A stretch of 14,198 bases of DNA from assembly GCA_019677205.1 (NCBI GenBank), contig JAAMXY010000833.1, forward strand, positions 1 through 14,198. The letters are read 5' to 3'. The notes under the pieces were generated by a model, which was not told the origin of the DNA, made no database searches, and saw only the letters and a list, made by a program, of their open reading frames with translations. The number at the start of each line of letters is the position of its first letter. Positions within the stretch are counted from its first letter, which is position 1. This stretch comes from Pinguiococcus pyrenoidosus. Taxonomy: Eukaryota; Sar; Pinguiophyceae; Pinguiochrysidales; Pinguiochrysidaceae. Below, one piece after another: positions 1 to 7,606 of the stretch. A program made the position numbers and the translations under genes.

Positions 1-780
1 GAAGCCCGTGGGCAGGTGATCCCACATCGTCTTCATGAGCTTCATCACTTGGTACCACTGGAGACGGAAGCGGAATGCAGAAGTTGAGTCAACCCAGCGT
101 CTCTGTCGATGGCCAAGACAGGATCTGCGGCGCACCTTGAGCTCCGCGATGGTCAGATGGTCGGTGAAGATCAAGCCGTTCTTGTCGTTCTCGACAATGA
201 GGGCTTCCAGCTTCGCAAACTTCGGTGCCAGCAGAGTATTCGCAACGCTCTCTCTGTGAACACGCTTGGCATCCTCGCTCTCAAAGTCAGGGAAGCCATA
301 GGACTTCGGCGCCAAAGAAGTCTGCATTCCAACCGCAGTCAGCAAAGGCTCTCCGGCGGCACCAGACCCCAGCTTCACGTACCAGCACGATGGTCGACAC
401 CTCGTCGGCAAACTCCAGAGCCTCGTCCACCTTGAGCGCCTCGGCCGGGTCGGACGGATACAGGCCCTTGTCGCCAAGCTTGCCGACGTAGCGCAGCAGA
501 GCGCCGGTCTGCGCCCGGGCAACGCCGTCGATCTCGAGGACGGGGAGCCCTCCATAGGGCGCGGCGGCCTTTTCGCCTCCGCCCCAGCGCTCGAAGCTCA
601 CGACATCGTTCTCAAAGTCGATGCCGTTGATGGCCATCGCGAGGCGGACTGACTCGCCGCGGCCTGAGGGATCCAAAACCCAAGGCAGAACAAATGGATC
701 AGGCACCACGGCTTTGGGCGCCTGGAGGGCCACCGCCACCAACCTGGGAAGCCGAAGTACTTGAGCTTGTATTGCGCCAT
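1..780 (-). CDS. Glutathione S-transferase, copy 1 (3' end beyond window)
   Basis: Soluble glutathione S-transferase that would conjugate glutathione to electrophiles in the cytosol. Four exons are inferred on the minus strand: 780-744, 663-383, 321-136 and 57-1 (running off the window), with introns of 80, 61 and 78 nt that all start GT and end AG and keep one frame. The spliced N-terminus has Tyr8 in KLKYF, followed by PGRGES, the usual catalytic-tyrosine and helix-1 region of Tyr-type GSTs. GGLPVLEIDG (about residues 50-59) carries the cis-proline, and QTGALLRYV (64-72) is the glutathione gamma-glutamyl binding segment. Exon 3 is the all-helical C-terminal domain, ending TDHLTIAELK, and exon 4 begins WYQVMKLMKTMW. 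Lengths match copy 2 exon for exon over exons 1-3. About 30 codons are missing off the left edge. The exact class (sigma-like is my guess) is not certain. Confidence 0.85.
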
Positions 781-794
781 GCTTGATACTGTGC
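381..794. repeat. Near-identical 414-bp duplicated tract, copy A
   Basis: This block covers exon 1, all of intron 1 and all of exon 2 of the first GST, plus 14 bp upstream of its ATG. It matches 2274-2687 at a constant offset of 1893 with about seven substitutions by eye (roughly 98% identity) and no indels. Similarity falls sharply at both ends. The left limit is the intron-2 donor and the right limit lies just 5' of the start codon. Confidence 0.9.
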
Positions 795-892
795 GTCGGA
801 GAGGTCGAGATGTGCGGTGCGATGTCCGTCTGCGGCCCTCGGGAGACTTCAACAACGCGGGCGGAGGAATTCCTTCGAAGCTGTCGATCACT

Positions 893-1216
893 CTAGATCT
901 CTCCTTTAGGTAAATAGCTGAAATCTGGATCATTCCAGAAGCGACGCGATCCGTCGGCGTTTTTTTGGAGAATCTTAGCACTCTCTTCGCCGGATTTCGA
1001 CGTCGAAGAGTCTGAAGGTGTCCACGGTCTTCGCGTTGTATCCCAAAAGATCCGGGGGACCTGCTTCATCGAGCTCTTTCGCCAGTGCAGGCTTGCCGAG
1101 CTTCGAGAGGGTTGTGAGAGACCTCCTTTGCGGCGAAACAACGATCCTTGCAGCAAGTTCCATCGCCTCGACGCCTTCTGCAGCTGATACGAAGCACAAA
1201 CCCAACAACACAGCAC
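893..1216 (-). other. Coding-like minus-strand patch, possible exon or remnant
   Basis: Two overlapping minus-strand frames look protein-like here but do not join. One (975-1211) is open after a TAA and has an internal ATG giving MELAARIVVSPQRRSLTT, later GYNAKTVDTFRLFDVEI, then TAA. The other (893-1216) reads GEESAKILQKNADGS then RRFWNDPDFSYLPKGEI to a TAG. The change of frame occurs around 980-1010, where no GT-AG intron of reasonable size fits, so this may be a gene broken by a small indel, or one real exon with a chance-open neighbour. A run of seven T at 960-966 lies nearby. Neither frame begins with a convincing ATG at its 5' end, although an acceptor-like CTGCAG is present near 1190. 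I do not recognise the protein. Confidence 0.25.
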
Positions 1217-1778
1217 ATTACAGCAACATGCAGGGACGCCCTTGAGTTGGATATGCGTGGCGAATGCAGGACCAAGAGGCAGCCAATATGCGAAAACTGT
1301 TTCTTGTGGGCCTGGCCAGTCTTACAGAACATGATACGGCAAGCATCAAACAACGCGCTCGGAAGATCAGCATCGTGCCTTCTTCGGCGACAGCGCCTAT
1401 GGCCAATCTGTTGAGTGGATGCACAGCGGTGAATCAGGCTTGACCTCTGTTTTGCGCAAGCGCTGAGGAGTCTACCAGGTCTTCATCACCTCCGCCTTTT
1501 CAGCTTCATGCGTTCGCGATGCGCTCGACACACGCTCAGGAGAGGACAGGTGTTCAGAAAGACGTCGATTCCGCGGGACGTGGAGGGAGGTGGCCAGAGC
1601 AATGCGAAAAACAACGCCGGATGGAAGAAGACGGAGAAGAACACGGTTTCTTCCATATGCATATATATCTACCTATTACTTGTAGTCCGGCGGAGCATAC
1701 TCGACGCGACGCTTTCGCACTCATGTCCGAGCGCAAGCATCAGTGCCCAGCGATGCATGACTTCGCTTGCCCCAGCTG
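1217..1778. other. Intergenic stretch between GST copies, no gene seen
   Basis: Short open frames exist on both strands, but none shows a recognisable domain, a conserved splice pattern or a convincing start. A small AT-rich patch with TATGCATATATATC lies around 1657-1672. This stretch would contain 3' sequences of GST copy 2, whose TAG is at 1779-1781. I could not pick out a clear polyadenylation signal. Confidence 0.5.
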
Positions 1779-2673
1779 CTAATGCTGACTCGCGTACCAA
1801 GCTCGCACTTCCGGCACGCTCTCGACCATGTCATACAGCGCCTGCACATGAGGATACTTGGCAAAGAAGTCCGCCGGGACGTACGTCCACATCGTCTTTA
1901 TGAGCTTGATCACTTGGTGCCACTATACATGCAGCCAGCGTCATCAGTGGTCGTGGTCAGAAAAGCGGCTCGCTCCCACGGCATGATCGGCTACCCCAAA
2001 CAAACGTACCTTCAGCTCCGCCACGGTCACGTGGTCCGAGAAGACCGGGCCGTTCTTGCCATTCTCCGCGATGAGAGCGTCCAGCTTCGCGAACTTCGGC
2101 GTCAAAAGTGTCGTGATCACGTTTTCCGCGTGCGTCCGCTTGGCATCCTCGTCCTCGATGCTCGGGAAGCCGTAGGCCGGCGGATTCACGGCGGCCTGTT
2201 CGACAACAAGAGTAAGACTCGCCTCTTCCGCGTCGCGCAAGAAAGTTTGTCCTCTGGAGAGGCTTCTCGACGCACCAGCACGATGGTCGACACCTCGTCG
2301 GCAAACTCCAGAGCCTCGTCCACCTTGAGCGCCTCGGCCGGGTCGGACGGATACAGGCCCTTGTCGCCAAGCTTGCCGACGTAGCGCAGCAGAGCGCCGG
2401 TCTGCGCCCGGGCAACGCCGTCGATCTCGAGGACGGGGAGCCCTCCATAGGGCGCGGCGGCCTTTTCGCCTCCGCCCCAGCGCTCGAAGCTCACGACATC
2501 GTTCTCAAAGTCAATGCCGTTGATGGCCATCGCGAGGCGGATCGATTCGCCGCGGCCTGAAGGATCCAAAACCCAAGGCAGAACAAATGGATCAGGCACC
2601 ACGGCTTTGGGCGCCTGGAGAGCCACCGCCACCAACCTGGGAGGCCGAAGTACTTGAGCTTGTATTGCGCCAT
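1779..2673 (-). CDS. Glutathione S-transferase, copy 2 (complete, 215 aa)
   Basis: Complete tandem paralogue of the GST at the left edge. Exons inferred on the minus strand are 2673-2637, 2556-2276, 2195-2010 and 1922-1779 (stop TAG), with GT-AG introns of 80, 80 and 87 nt. Intron 1 is phase 1 and the others are phase 0. The 215-aa product is a normal length for a soluble GST. The thioredoxin-like N-terminal domain has Tyr8, PGRGES, the LPVLEIDG cis-proline loop and QTGALLRYV. The helical C-terminal domain includes PKFAKLDALIAENGKNG and FSDHVTVAELK, and ends VRAWYASQH. Compared with copy 1, exons 1-2 differ at only two residues, but exon 3 at about 23 of 62, so the two probably share glutathione binding while differing at the hydrophobic substrate site, which the C-terminal domain largely forms. 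The start is the first ATG of the conserved 37-nt exon 1. Confidence 0.88.
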
Positions 2674-2687
2674 GCTTGATACTGTGC
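2274..2687. repeat. Near-identical 414-bp duplicated tract, copy B
   Basis: Partner of the block at 381-794, in the same orientation, covering the 5' half of the second GST. Intron 1 is as conserved as the exons (only two changes in 80 nt), so selection on protein cannot explain the identity. Recent duplication limited to this part, or gene conversion, fits better. Confidence 0.9.
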
Positions 2688-2915
2688 TGCGTGCGTGAAG
2701 AGCTCGAGAGCGCGGCGGAGCGGCTGTCTGCGGCGTGTTGGGTTGTTGCGAAACGCACTCGAAACTTGTGGTAGACCCTTGACGATCAATCTGGAGCCTT
2801 CCGTCGGAAGAAATATCCGCGCATGAACAACGTGGAACACCGCATTTCGCAAGTGCGTCTTTTCACAATCTTCCAAGGATATCCTCTTCCAAGGACTTCG
2901 AAGCGCTCCGAAGTC

Positions 2916-2943
2916 TGGAGTCGATGCGCTTGGAGTCGATGCG
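2916..2943. repeat. Short direct repeat (13 bp twice, 15-bp spacing)
   Basis: TGGAGTCGATGCG occurs at 2916-2928 and again at 2931-2943. It is a minor tandem duplication in the unassigned region upstream of GST copy 2. Confidence 0.7.
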
Positions 2944-2970
2944 AAGTGTTTGCCCCAGTGACCCGTGTTC

Positions 2971-3609
2971 TTAGCGGTCCTTCTCAAGACTCACCTCCAC
3001 ACGAGCCAAGGAGCTGCCACTTCTTGTCCTTTGTCTGTTTGCTCCGACGTTTTGGTTCGCGATGCTCCTCAGAGATTCGCGCGCTGAGAATCCCAAAGCT
3101 GATCGGTCCTCGGCTGCAACAGCAACAGGCCCTTCTTCGCCGCGCGGGTGGCGCCTTGCTCGCGTCTCCAAGGGCCTTGCCTCCCTCGAGCCCAAGGTGC
3201 CCATGCTTGATACTTCCGTTCCAATGCACAAGTAGCAGGGTCTACATTCTGCGTCCCTGCTCCTCCCTAGGCGGTGATGTCCAACCATCGCAAGGACCAA
3301 CTCACCTCCTTGGTCAACTTCAGCCGTAGGGTTCGCAGGCTTGCCACGGCAAGAGATCCGCGATGCGCCCAGAGAATCGAAGAGCTCTCCTGCCTGCTGT
3401 TCGAGTGCAAGGAGGTCGGCGTCCTCAAGCTTGGACACTGCACCACGGACATGACCAAGGCATTCTTCTTCACTGCAGATCGTCGCGAGGGTCTGGACTT
3501 CTGGATTCTTGGAGTCAACGCGACGACGCGTTGACAAACGCTCTCGTTTGGGGCTCCAACGCCTGCGATGACAATACGGAGGCGACAATTCCATCCGTGA
3601 GATGGTCAA
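2971..3609 (-). other. Unassigned minus-strand coding-like region with strong splice donors
   Basis: This interval holds an uninterrupted minus-strand frame of 212 codons, but it is more likely pieces of a spliced gene. The segment around 3310-3530 reads in a protein-like way (for example EEECLGHVRGAVSKLEDADL then LALEQQAGELFDSLGAS) and is followed by a consensus donor, GAG then GTGAGT, at 3306/3305. Acceptor-like CAG/TAG sites follow near 3240-3260. A second stretch from an ATG at 3204-3202 (MGTLGSREARPLE) runs to another consensus donor, GAG then GTGAGT, at 2995/2994. Upstream, about 3540-3760, a third frame looks coding (LTDGIVASVLSSQALEPQTR) but contains in-frame TGAs, so it needs introns or is decayed. 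No domain is recognised. It could be a multi-exon gene of unknown function or a pseudogene. Confidence 0.3.
3201..3214 (-). promoter_or_regulatory. Third copy of the GST start-codon context
   Basis: The minus strand reads AGTATCAAGCATGG here, identical over 14 bases to the sequence around the ATG of both GST genes (777-790 and 2670-2683). Sequence on either side is not GST-like. It may be a remnant of a GST 5' end or a shared start-proximal element. Its role is unknown. Confidence 0.35.
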
Positions 3610-3979
3610 TGGCTGTCAAACACCAACGACAACTTCAAGTCGCTGCAGAAGCAAATCCGCGTCGGTCTTCGTTGCCAGGCAGAAACGCCACAGATGTGGC
3701 TCTCGTCGACCAGCACTTCTGCTTTTGGCCCTGCTTGGGAAATGTGCACAGCGGCTACAAGATTGTGACAGCGCGGCGCTCTTGTTTGTAGATCCTTTTG
3801 ACGCCAAAGGCGAGAAGATCCCACTGCGTAAGAGAGAAAGATCCAACTCGTCGATGCTTGTTCGCCGCTCTTTGGCTGTACCAAAGGAAGTTCTTCGGGT
3901 GAGCCTGCTTGTCTGCTGCCATCTTCCAGCTCTGCTCGAAGAAACTGAACCCAAAGAAGTTGCGAAAGAGTTCTAAGCA

Positions 3980-4025
3980 CTCTCTCAGTTTCTCTCTCTC
4001 GCTCTCTTTCTTTCTCGGTCTCTCT
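3980..4025. repeat. CT-rich microsatellite upstream of EME1-like gene
   Basis: An imperfect run of CTCTCT/TTTCTT lies about 160-200 bp before the ATG at 4184. On the plus strand it is a pyrimidine tract that could sit in the promoter or 5' UTR of the EME1-like gene. On the minus strand it creates a meaningless Arg/Glu-rich reading. The whole 3610-4183 interval otherwise shows only overlapping weak frames and no recognisable gene. Confidence 0.7.
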
Positions 4026-4183
4026 AAAACCCTCAACGCACAAAATGCCACTCCATCTCACTTTGGTGCGTAAATCCGTATTCAATATCGATATCCAATG
4101 TGTAAAACCGACAAAAGCCATCACTTTTTCCCGCGCAAAGATTTGAACGAGATTCGCGCTGTGCGTGCCATTTCGCACCGAAG

Positions 4184-6031
4184 ATGATCGATCTCACCTC
4201 GGATGCGTCTTCGGATGCCGATGATGTCTTTGGCGGCGAGTCCTTCCGCGACGGCGAGGCCGCACTCTCGCCCAAATCCCGCAAGAAGCGCGAGCGCCAA
4301 GCCGCCAAAGCCGCAAAGGGCCATTTCGCCGGCGAAGAAGTGACCACATGTTGGTCGGGCGCTCCGGAGGCCCTTCGAGCACCCCTCGAGACCGCTTTCG
4401 GCGACGCTCGGCTGCGCTTGGCTGTCGCCAAAGAAGCTCGCCTGCCGCGCTATTCAGTGTGGTTCACCTGGCGCAGTTTCCTAGAGGGCGGCGCCGCCGG
4501 AGAGACCCCAGCGGGCGCAAGCGGAGTCTCCGGCACTGGCCCGGTGTGTTTGGTCTTCAGTGGTGCGAGCTTCCTGCGGCTGGTGCGAGGCCGAAGCGAC
4601 CACGCGTATCCTGAACTGCACAGCGAGCTGCTGAGCGCGAAGAAGAAGGTCCAGAGCTTCCACAGCGATGACAAAGTGCCCTGTAAGCTAATCGTCTTGG
4701 TGCTTGGAGCATTTGAGGCGGTCCTGCAAGCTCAAAGGAAGGCCTACGCCGACGCTGGGCGACGGAGACGAAGTCGCGGAGCCGCGGCGGCGGAGCAAGT
4801 CGGGCCCGAGGATGTGCGGCACGCTCTGGCGTGGATGTACGCTCGTCTGGGGATCGCTGCGCAGACCTTTGAGGCCGAGCAAGAAGTAGCGGAATATCTG
4901 GTGGATACTGCAAGCGCGGTGGCGAAAGCGAGATACGATCCGAGTCTGACGGACCGCTACGACCTGCGGACGTTGCCGAAGCTCAAGGTGTCGTGCAACA
5001 TCAGCCACGAGTTTCCGGAGGGCGCGGCCGAGGACGCGATCAACACGTTCATGCGAATGCTCATGATGATCCCGAATGTCTCCGAGCCCAAGGCGCAGGC
5101 GATCGTGCAAAAATACCCGTCGCTGTTGGAGCTGTATCAGGCGTTTCAAGATGCGGACGAGGGAGATCACAGCTGTCCTCCGAAGCCCGACAGGAACTCG
5201 CAGCGTCGGTGCGACGCTTCATCGCAGGAAGAAGGCGACGGTAGGAAGGCAAAGAAGAGGAAGACTGCTACCGTGGGCGGCGGTGCGCGCCTGCTGGCCG
5301 ACAAGTTTGGCACGGGCCGGCACGAGAGACAGCTGGCGCTTGTCGTGTACAGGACGTTCATGGCGAAGAGCCCCCTCGAAGACGTACGCCAGCCTTTGCA
5401 GAGAAGCCCGATGTGGACGATGTGGTCGGCCCTGGAATCGCAACTACGGTGCGCAAGTGCTCCCGTCGAGTCGGCGGGCGCCACGATTCGGAGCTTCAAG
5501 CAGCAAGCCTCAGAAGGCGTGCTGCGTTCCCTTGATTGCAACATTGATCGTGGCGTGCAAGCTCCGCGAAGGCTCGTCGGCGCCATAGATTCGATCCTTC
5601 CCGAGCGGGACTGCGACGTTGAAGGCGCGCCTGGCGAGACCGGGCGAGATGATGCTCTGAACCACGAAGCATGTACGCAGAGGAGCAACGATGGGAAGCC
5701 CGCATGGGAGGTGGACGCAGAGGAGGTGGACGGTGAAGACGACCATGAACAAGAAAAAGAAGACGAAGAGATGAATCGCAAAAGGGCGGCGGTGCCGAAT
5801 TCAACGAAAGCAACGAAAGCGAGAGAGGAGATCTCACTGCTGAGTCCCTCGCCAGTGACCGCGGAGAAGACAAACGCTTGCCAAGTTGCCAATGATCCGG
5901 AATCACCCCTGCTGCCTCTTGGTGCTGATTCAGATGATCTGAGGACGCGACTCACGAGACGCTTACGGAGAGAACGTGGACAAGCAAGCGACAAGAGAGG
6001 AGAAGAAAGAGAAATCATCTGCCTGACGTAA
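4184..6031 (+). CDS. EME1: EME1/MMS4-like subunit of MUS81 structure-specific endonuclease
   Basis: Intronless 615-aa protein that would pair with MUS81 to cut branched DNA (flaps, forks, Holliday-type junctions) in the nucleus. Residues 33-46 are a Lys/Arg/Ala-rich segment like that before the nuclease-like domain of EME1 proteins. The degenerate ERCC4-type domain spans about 118-285 (VCLVFSGASF, CKLIVLVLGAFEAVLQAQRK, AEQEVAEYLVDTASAVAKAR). The catalytic ERKxxxD motif of MUS81/XPF is absent, as expected for the non-catalytic partner. The C-terminal helix-hairpin-helix region includes MLMMIPNVSEPKAQAIVQKY (292-311) and LLADKFGTGRHERQLALVVY (370-389), with a basic, possibly NLS, stretch at 354-360. 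A tail of about 215 residues is low-complexity and partly acidic. IDLTSD at 2-7 and EREIICLT at the C-terminus resemble SUMO-interacting motifs. The start is the first ATG in the frame and is followed directly by that motif. The gene converges on its right neighbour with 50 bp between stops. Confidence 0.8.
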   Translation: MIDLTSDASSDADDVFGGESFRDGEAALSPKSRKKRERQAAKAAKGHFAGEEVTTCWSGAPEALRAPLETAFGDARLRLAVAKEARLPRYSVWFTWRSFLEGGAAGETPAGASGVSGTGPVCLVFSGASFLRLVRGRSDHAYPELHSELLSAKKKVQSFHSDDKVPCKLIVLVLGAFEAVLQAQRKAYADAGRRRRSRGAAAAEQVGPEDVRHALAWMYARLGIAAQTFEAEQEVAEYLVDTASAVAKARYDPSLTDRYDLRTLPKLKVSCNISHEFPEGAAEDAINTFMRMLMMIPNVSEPKAQAIVQKYPSLLELYQAFQDADEGDHSCPPKPDRNSQRRCDASSQEEGDGRKAKKRKTATVGGGARLLADKFGTGRHERQLALVVYRTFMAKSPLEDVRQPLQRSPMWTMWSALESQLRCASAPVESAGATIRSFKQQASEGVLRSLDCNIDRGVQAPRRLVGAIDSILPERDCDVEGAPGETGRDDALNHEACTQRSNDGKPAWEVDAEEVDGEDDHEQEKEDEEMNRKRAAVPNSTKATKAREEISLLSPSPVTAEKTNACQVANDPESPLLPLGADSDDLRTRLTRRLRRERGQASDKRGEEREIICLT

Positions 6032-6081
6032 GGCTGCTGCGAGTCGGGCACAGGAGCGCTGCAACGGCAACACGCGATGCC

Positions 6082-7606
6082 CTAGCTGGACTTTGGCTTG
6101 CGATTCTTCTTCCTGTTCCTCCGCTTCTTCTTCTTCGTCGACGAGGCTGGCCCCTCCTGGGTTGCACTGCTCTGAGCGGCGTCTCCGGGCTCCTCGTTCT
6201 CGTTCAGGAGGTCCTGCGGCTCTTCCTGGACATCGCCACCCGCTTGTGGCTCGTCTTTGGAAGTAGTCGGGGGCGCCCCGGGCAGCACAGAGTCCTGGAT
6301 CATGTTACTCAGCGCCGAATGATTCTCGTCGTCCTGGGGCTCCTCCGGCTGTGACCCCTGCAGAACGAGACTGTCCGCGAGCATTTGCCGGAGACGAAGC
6401 AGTTCCGCCTGTGACTGGAGGATCCAAATGCCGCGGAGTTGCCGTGCAAGCAAGCGCCATTAGCTGCGAGCATGTGCGGCCTGGCAAGCTCCTTCGTGTC
6501 TTACACTATTCGGGTGCTTGAAAGGCCTCGGCTTGATGTCCTTCACGTAGAACGTGTAGTCGTAGAAGACCTGATACTCCTCCTCTTCGGCGTCGTCGGC
6601 GTCTGCGGCGTCGTCGGCGTCTTCGGCGTCGGACTGTAGATGTAGAGCAGAAGCAAGTCAATGATCCCCGAGCTGTGGTGGCCACCCTGGGTGTCTTTCA
6701 AGCGTACCAGATCGTCCTCGCCCTCTTGATCCGCGTCCGGGTCTGACGCTCTCGCAGCTTCCGTGAGGCTCCCATCCAGTGCGTAGCTGCGCTGCTGGCA
6801 GAAGCCGCGGATATCGTCCTTCGCCGACTTCGGGCAGGCGATCACGACCTTCTGCATGCTGAGGCGGGATGCCATCATCTCCAGAATGGCGATCATTCGG
6901 GTGGCGACGCCCTTGCGCCTCACGCTTTCGTCCACAAGGAGATGGTGCACGTAGAGGCAGGGCTCTCCCTCCGCTCTTCCCACCGCTTCTCCGACCAGGG
7001 AGAACCGAAAGTTCACCAAGCCGGCGAGAGCCCCATCCGCATCTCGCGCCACCAGGAATCGAGCACCCTCCTCGCTGAGCAGCACCTCCGCCTCTTGCTC
7101 TTCGCTCGCACCAAAGCCGTCCGCTGTCGCCGGCGCCGGGGCCGCGAGCGCCGCAGATGCGAAGGCCGACGTGCCGAACGTAGACGTCACAGGTGTAGCA
7201 AGCGAGAGTGGCTCAGTTGCAGCATCTGGAGCGCCCAGAGAGCTCTTGAGGAGCTCTAGAGCGCTGTTGATATCGCGTCTTCCCAGCTCGTTCGCAAAGG
7301 TGAGAGTGACATATGGCTCAGGTTCTCCACTTTCTCGCATCTTTTCGTCAAAGCGGTATCCGTGAACAGCAGACATCAGATACGTATCCTGTGAGCGACA
7401 ACCAAAGCTTAAGCGTGAGAAGACGCACTGACCTCCAACAGCTTCGGAAGAACTCCGACGGAGAGGTCGCGATCCGCGCCATCATCGGAGCGCAGTGCGC
7501 AGCGCAAGCGCACGAGAGCGTCCGGTGGCGTTCGGAGCCGCAGCGTCTTCACTTCTGCTGCGTGAGCATCGGGCACGACGGTCCGACGTCCTTTGATGGC
7601 CTGCAT
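6082..7606 (-). CDS. GNAT N-acetyltransferase, NAA40/NatD-like, with charged tail
   Basis: Acetyl-CoA-dependent acetyltransferase. The closest family I can recall is NAA40 (NatD), which acetylates the N-terminal serine of histones H4 and H2A. Inferred minus-strand exons are 7606-7433, 7388-6708, 6633-6505 and 6414-6082 (stop TAG), all phase 0, giving about 438 aa. Introns are 44, 74 and 90 nt, the first unusually short. The GNAT core lies at about 165-265: LVNFRFSLVGEAVGR, then LYVHHLLVDESVRRKGVATR, whose RRKGVA (215-220) is the acetyl-CoA pyrophosphate-binding motif A, then ILEMMASRLSMQKVVIACPK. These parallel FRF, VRRKGLG and ILQLMA in NAA40. Exon 3 encodes an acidic Asp/Ala/Glu run and then YQVFYDYTFYVKDIKPRPF. 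Exon 4 is Glu/Gln/Pro-rich and ends in a Lys/Arg cluster of about 15 residues, probably a nuclear or nucleolar signal. The N-terminal 150 residues are not recognised. If exon 1 is wrong, translation could start at the ATG at 7376. Confidence 0.65.
6588..6633 (-). repeat. Imperfect GACGCC-type coding repeat
   Basis: Start of exon 3 of the NatD-like gene. Repeated GAC/GCC/GAA codons encode the acidic run beginning SDAEDADDAADADDAEEEE. It is coding low-complexity sequence and a likely site of length variation between strains. Confidence 0.6.

Noticed and set aside
3500-3760. In-frame TGA codons read as possible selenocysteine
   Set aside because: No recognisable selenoprotein motif or SECIS-like hairpin was seen; introns or decay are simpler explanations.
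3602-3976. 124-codon plus-strand frame with a Leu-rich stretch
   Set aside because: No signal peptide placement, no domain and composition not clearly coding; overlapping frames on both strands are equally open.
3980-4030. CTAAAACCCTC next to the CT tract as a telomere-like repeat
   Set aside because: It occurs only once, without tandem copies, so it cannot be called telomeric.
5167-6051. 294-codon minus-strand frame opposite the EME1-like gene
   Set aside because: Ser/Leu/Arg-rich shadow of the acidic tail-coding sequence, with no domain and no splice support.
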